Of a DNA stretch of 7,788 bases, positions 5,893-7,788 are shown in pieces. Positions within the stretch are counted from its first letter, which is position 1. The number at the start of each line of letters is the position of its first letter. The DNA comes from Anaerolineales bacterium (GTDB lineage: Bacteria > Chloroflexota > Anaerolineae > Anaerolineales > E44-bin32). Both the position numbers and the translations under genes were made by a program. Where the stretch lies: NCBI GenBank assembly GCA_030606845.1, contig JAUWFP010000090.1, forward strand, positions 1 to 7,788. Direction: 5' to 3'. Below the pieces are notes generated by a model. It ran no database searches. It saw nothing but the letters and a program-made list of their open reading frames with translations, and had not been told where the DNA came from.

Positions 5893-6834
5893 ATGAGCGA
5901 ATCACAAATCCATGCAGTTACAGGTGCCTATGGATACTCAGGAAAATACATTGCCTGGAAATTGTTGGAAAAAGGGCATACTGTAATCACGCTGACCAAC
6001 TCTCTTCACCGTGCAAACCCATTCGGACAGAAGATACAAGCCTACCCTTTCAACTTTGCTAACCCTACGGAATTGATTGAATCACTGCGGGGTGTATCTG
6101 TTCTATACAACACCTACTGGGTTCGCTTCAATCACAAGTTGTTCCGCCATGAAGATGCCGTTAAGAATACTTTGATTCTGTTTGCTGCCGCCAAGGCGGC
6201 CGGGGTCAATCGGATAGTTCACATAAGCATAACCAACCCATCGGAGGAATCTCCTCTAGAGTACTTTAGCGGCAAAGCAAGACTCGAGAAGGCGCTGATA
6301 GACTCGGGCATCTCCTATTCAATTCTTCGCCCAACTATCCTGTTCGGCAAAGAGGACATTCTCATCAACAATATAGCCTGGCTTCTGAGAAAACTCCCTG
6401 TATTTGGCATTTTCGGTGATGGCGAGTATCGTCTCCAGCCAATTTATGTAAACGACCTCGCGGCGATGGCCATTGACGAAGGAGAAAGCACCGAAAATTC
6501 TATCGTCAACGCCATTGGCCCCGAAACCTTCACTTACAAATCGCTTGTTGAGGCCGTTGGAGAGATTATTGGAGAGAAAAAGCCCCTTCTCTCTATACCC
6601 CCAAGCATTGGGTACCTCGCCGGCCAACTGCTCGGAAAACTGGTAGGCGATGTCTTGATCACTCGTGAGGAGATTGAGGGTCTTATGGCTGATCTTCTCT
6701 TCGTTGATTCCCCTCCAACGGGAGAAACAAAATTGACCCAGTGGGCGAGAGAGCATGCCGGGTCGCTGGGGAGAACCTATACAAGCGAACTTAGGCGGAG
6801 AAAAAATCGGGAAGCTGAATACAGAAGCAATTAG
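5893..6834 (+). CDS. NAD(P)-binding atypical SDR protein (NmrA/NDUFA9-like)
   Basis: This is a 313-aa Rossmann-fold protein of the atypical short-chain dehydrogenase/epimerase group. The nucleotide-binding motif TGAYGYSG at 10-17 has the GxxGxxG spacing of atypical and extended SDRs. The sequence then shows an SDR-like order: a strand ending in VSVLYNTYW, HISITNPSEES around 110-120, and the catalytic-type YxxxK pair Tyr124/Lys128 in EYFSGKARLEKAL. Next come the block SYSILRPTILFGKEDILINN and then GDGEYRLQPIYVNDLA, both frequent in proteins annotated as NDUFA9-like or NAD-dependent epimerase/dehydratase. The C-terminus is strongly charged (RRRKNREAEYR). GGAG at 5884-5887 is a good ribosome binding site 5 nt before the ATG. 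The gene stands alone: a repeat-rich gap lies upstream and a convergent gene downstream. Its codons look more A/T-rich than those of the genes to the left, a possible sign of different origin. The substrate is unknown; it may be an oxidoreductase, an epimerase or a redox sensor. Confidence 0.85.
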   Translation: MSESQIHAVTGAYGYSGKYIAWKLLEKGHTVITLTNSLHRANPFGQKIQAYPFNFANPTELIESLRGVSVLYNTYWVRFNHKLFRHEDAVKNTLILFAAAKAAGVNRIVHISITNPSEESPLEYFSGKARLEKALIDSGISYSILRPTILFGKEDILINNIAWLLRKLPVFGIFGDGEYRLQPIYVNDLAAMAIDEGESTENSIVNAIGPETFTYKSLVEAVGEIIGEKKPLLSIPPSIGYLAGQLLGKLVGDVLITREEIEGLMADLLFVDSPPTGETKLTQWAREHAGSLGRTYTSELRRRKNREAEYRSN

Positions 6835-6838
6835 TTAG

Positions 6839-6873
6839 CGGCTTCTCCTGGGGAGCCAAAAAGAAAGAAGCCG
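6839..6873. terminator. Hairpin between convergent genes, possible bidirectional terminator
   Basis: CGGCTTCT (6839-6846) and AGAAGCCG (6866-6873) form a perfect 8-bp stem with a 19-nt loop. An overlapping alternative pairs GGCTTCT (6840-6846) with GGGAGCC (6851-6857) using two G-T wobbles. The hairpin sits between the stop codons of the NAD(P)-binding gene and the minus-strand GTPase gene, where a transcription end is expected for both. No clear T tract follows it in either direction, so it is not a classic intrinsic terminator. Confidence 0.4.
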
Positions 6874-6892
6874 GATCGTTGTGGGGGTACTT

Positions 6893-7788
6893 TCAATCGA
6901 TCAGATCATCGAATTCATCTGGTGTTTCAATGTCTTCCAGCACTAGGCTGACTCTATCCTGAAGCGTTTTTCTATTAGGTCGGCGCTGTCCCATCGTTTT
7001 CAATCTCTCCATAAGAGTCTCTCCAACCGCTCCAGAGATTCTTTTTAGCTCCTCCCTAGATACCTTCACCCCTCTCTCGAACCAGACCATCGCACCGTAT
7101 CCGACGGCCACAGTCGTCCCCGCGGCGACGGCGGCCGATAGAATCCATCCCGGTGGACCACCGAACTTGCTCAATTCATAGAACAGGGTCCTCCCGAGCA
7201 TCCCCGCGCCGAACGTCACGATTAATTCGCGTGCACGCTGCAGCGTGATTTTCTTTCCATAGATTCTTGCGATCCCCAGCACAAGCGCCGCTTGAACTCC
7301 TAAAAGGGGGATGAAATCAATAAACGGCAGGGGAGTAATCGCGATCGCTGCTGCCGTAGAAGACGCCCGCCCAATCGCTGTTTGTGCCAAATCCCAGCGG
7401 TAGGCTGGAAGAGCCTTTCCCAATGCCGCGACGATCCTGGGTTCGCTCTTTGCAATCGCCAAGAGAATGTCTACCAGCCCTTCCCCCTTCTTCGCGCTCA
7501 GGGGAATGATCTGCTCGACCCCAATTCCCAGGCCGGCCGCTGCTCTCCCCAGCACTTCCGGTTTCTCCCTACCAATCAGGTCCATCTTATTCAATGTGAC
7601 GATGATGGGTTTGTTGAGATCACGAAGATCCTGGAACAGCGCCTCCTCCGGCTCCCGTATGCCATGAGTAGCATCGAACATGGCCACAATTACATCTGCT
7701 TCAGCGGCAGCTTCAAGAGCCTTTTCTTTTTCAACAATTCCTACTCTTCCAGCTGCATCCGCCCCTGGCGTGTCAACGATGAGAAAAA
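6893..7788 (-). CDS. GTPase with DUF697-like C-terminal domain (N-terminus outside window)
   Basis: This is a minus-strand gene whose 5' end is cut by the right edge; 297 residues are visible. The frame stays open past the in-frame GTG at 7687 to the window end and encodes the G3 motif DTPG (7763-7774), so that GTG is internal and not the start. G4 is NKMD at 7580-7591 and G5 is SAK at 7490-7498; G1 (P-loop) and G2 must lie beyond 7788. This is a TRAFAC-class G domain resembling the Era/EngA type. After it, a hydrophobic region starts near 7336 with TPLPFIDFIPLLGVQAAL and continues with GIARIYGKK. A second glycine/alanine-rich segment (SAAVAAGTTVAVGYG) follows, together resembling DUF697 tails, which are thought to associate with membranes. 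The end is charged and acidic (LEDIETPDEFDDLID). Its cellular role is unknown; a membrane-linked regulatory or trafficking-like GTPase is an inference. Confidence 0.85.
   Translation of the reverse strand, partial: FLIVDTPGADAAGRVGIVEKEKALEAAAEADVIVAMFDATHGIREPEEALFQDLRDLNKPIIVTLNKMDLIGREKPEVLGRAAAGLGIGVEQIIPLSAKKGEGLVDILLAIAKSEPRIVAALGKALPAYRWDLAQTAIGRASSTAAAIAITPLPFIDFIPLLGVQAALVLGIARIYGKKITLQRARELIVTFGAGMLGRTLFYELSKFGGPPGWILSAAVAAGTTVAVGYGAMVWFERGVKVSREELKRISGAVGETLMERLKTMGQRRPNRKTLQDRVSLVLEDIETPDEFDDLID

Noticed and set aside
5709..5894. 61-codon minus-strand open frame in the intergenic gap
   Set aside because: It mostly translates the inverted-repeat element and runs into the start of the next gene; no protein-like features or start signals are seen.
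6319..6756. 145-codon minus-strand open frame inside the NAD(P)-binding gene
   Set aside because: It is antisense to conserved SDR motifs and its product is not recognisable.
7685..7687. GTG at 7687 as the start of the GTPase gene
   Set aside because: The same frame continues upstream to the window edge and encodes the essential DTPG motif, so the gene begins outside the window.

Overview
The window is a protein-coding stretch of a bacterial chromosome with moderate GC content. It most likely comes from a Chloroflexota (Anaerolineae-like) genome. That assignment is inferred from the gene mix: an alkylglycerone-phosphate-synthase-like flavoenzyme next to a GlpD-type dehydrogenase, a lipoprotein with a Thr/Pro/Ser-rich linker and an HExxH motif, a GTPase with a DUF697-like tail, and dispersed palindromic repeats. 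No rRNA, tRNA, phage, transposase or CRISPR signal is visible.

Left part (about 1-3304, + strand): two flavoenzymes in tandem, 51 bp apart. The first resembles alkyldihydroxyacetonephosphate synthase (AGPS, FAD-linked oxidase superfamily). The second is a glycerol-3-phosphate dehydrogenase (GlpD/GlpA family). Both families act around dihydroxyacetone phosphate. The pair therefore suggests a small module of glycerophosphate or ether-lipid metabolism, in which GlpD links glycerol-3-phosphate to DHAP and the AGPS-like enzyme acts on a DHAP derivative.

Middle part (3390-5500, + strand): an extended -10 promoter candidate precedes a secreted lipoprotein with a zinc-metallopeptidase signature. Its stop codon overlaps the GTG start of a HAD-family phosphatase (GTGA overlap), so these two genes look like a translationally coupled pair.

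The 392-bp gap from 5501 to 5892 has no credible gene but is rich in structure. It holds a small hairpin followed by a T tract, then a roughly 207-bp nested inverted repeat with perfect 14-bp ends, which looks like a MITE or two convergent copies of a short dispersed repeat. A candidate promoter for the next gene follows.

Right part (5893-7788): a + strand atypical short-chain dehydrogenase/NAD(P)-binding protein (NmrA/NDUFA9-like), with visibly more A/T-rich codons than the genes to its left. It converges on a minus-strand GTPase with a hydrophobic DUF697-like C-terminal region, whose N-terminus lies beyond the right edge. A hairpin sits between these convergent genes.

Most of the window is ordinary metabolic and housekeeping content. 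The points most worth a second look are the AGPS-like/GlpD pairing, the metallopeptidase-lipoprotein/HAD coupling and the nested inverted repeat.
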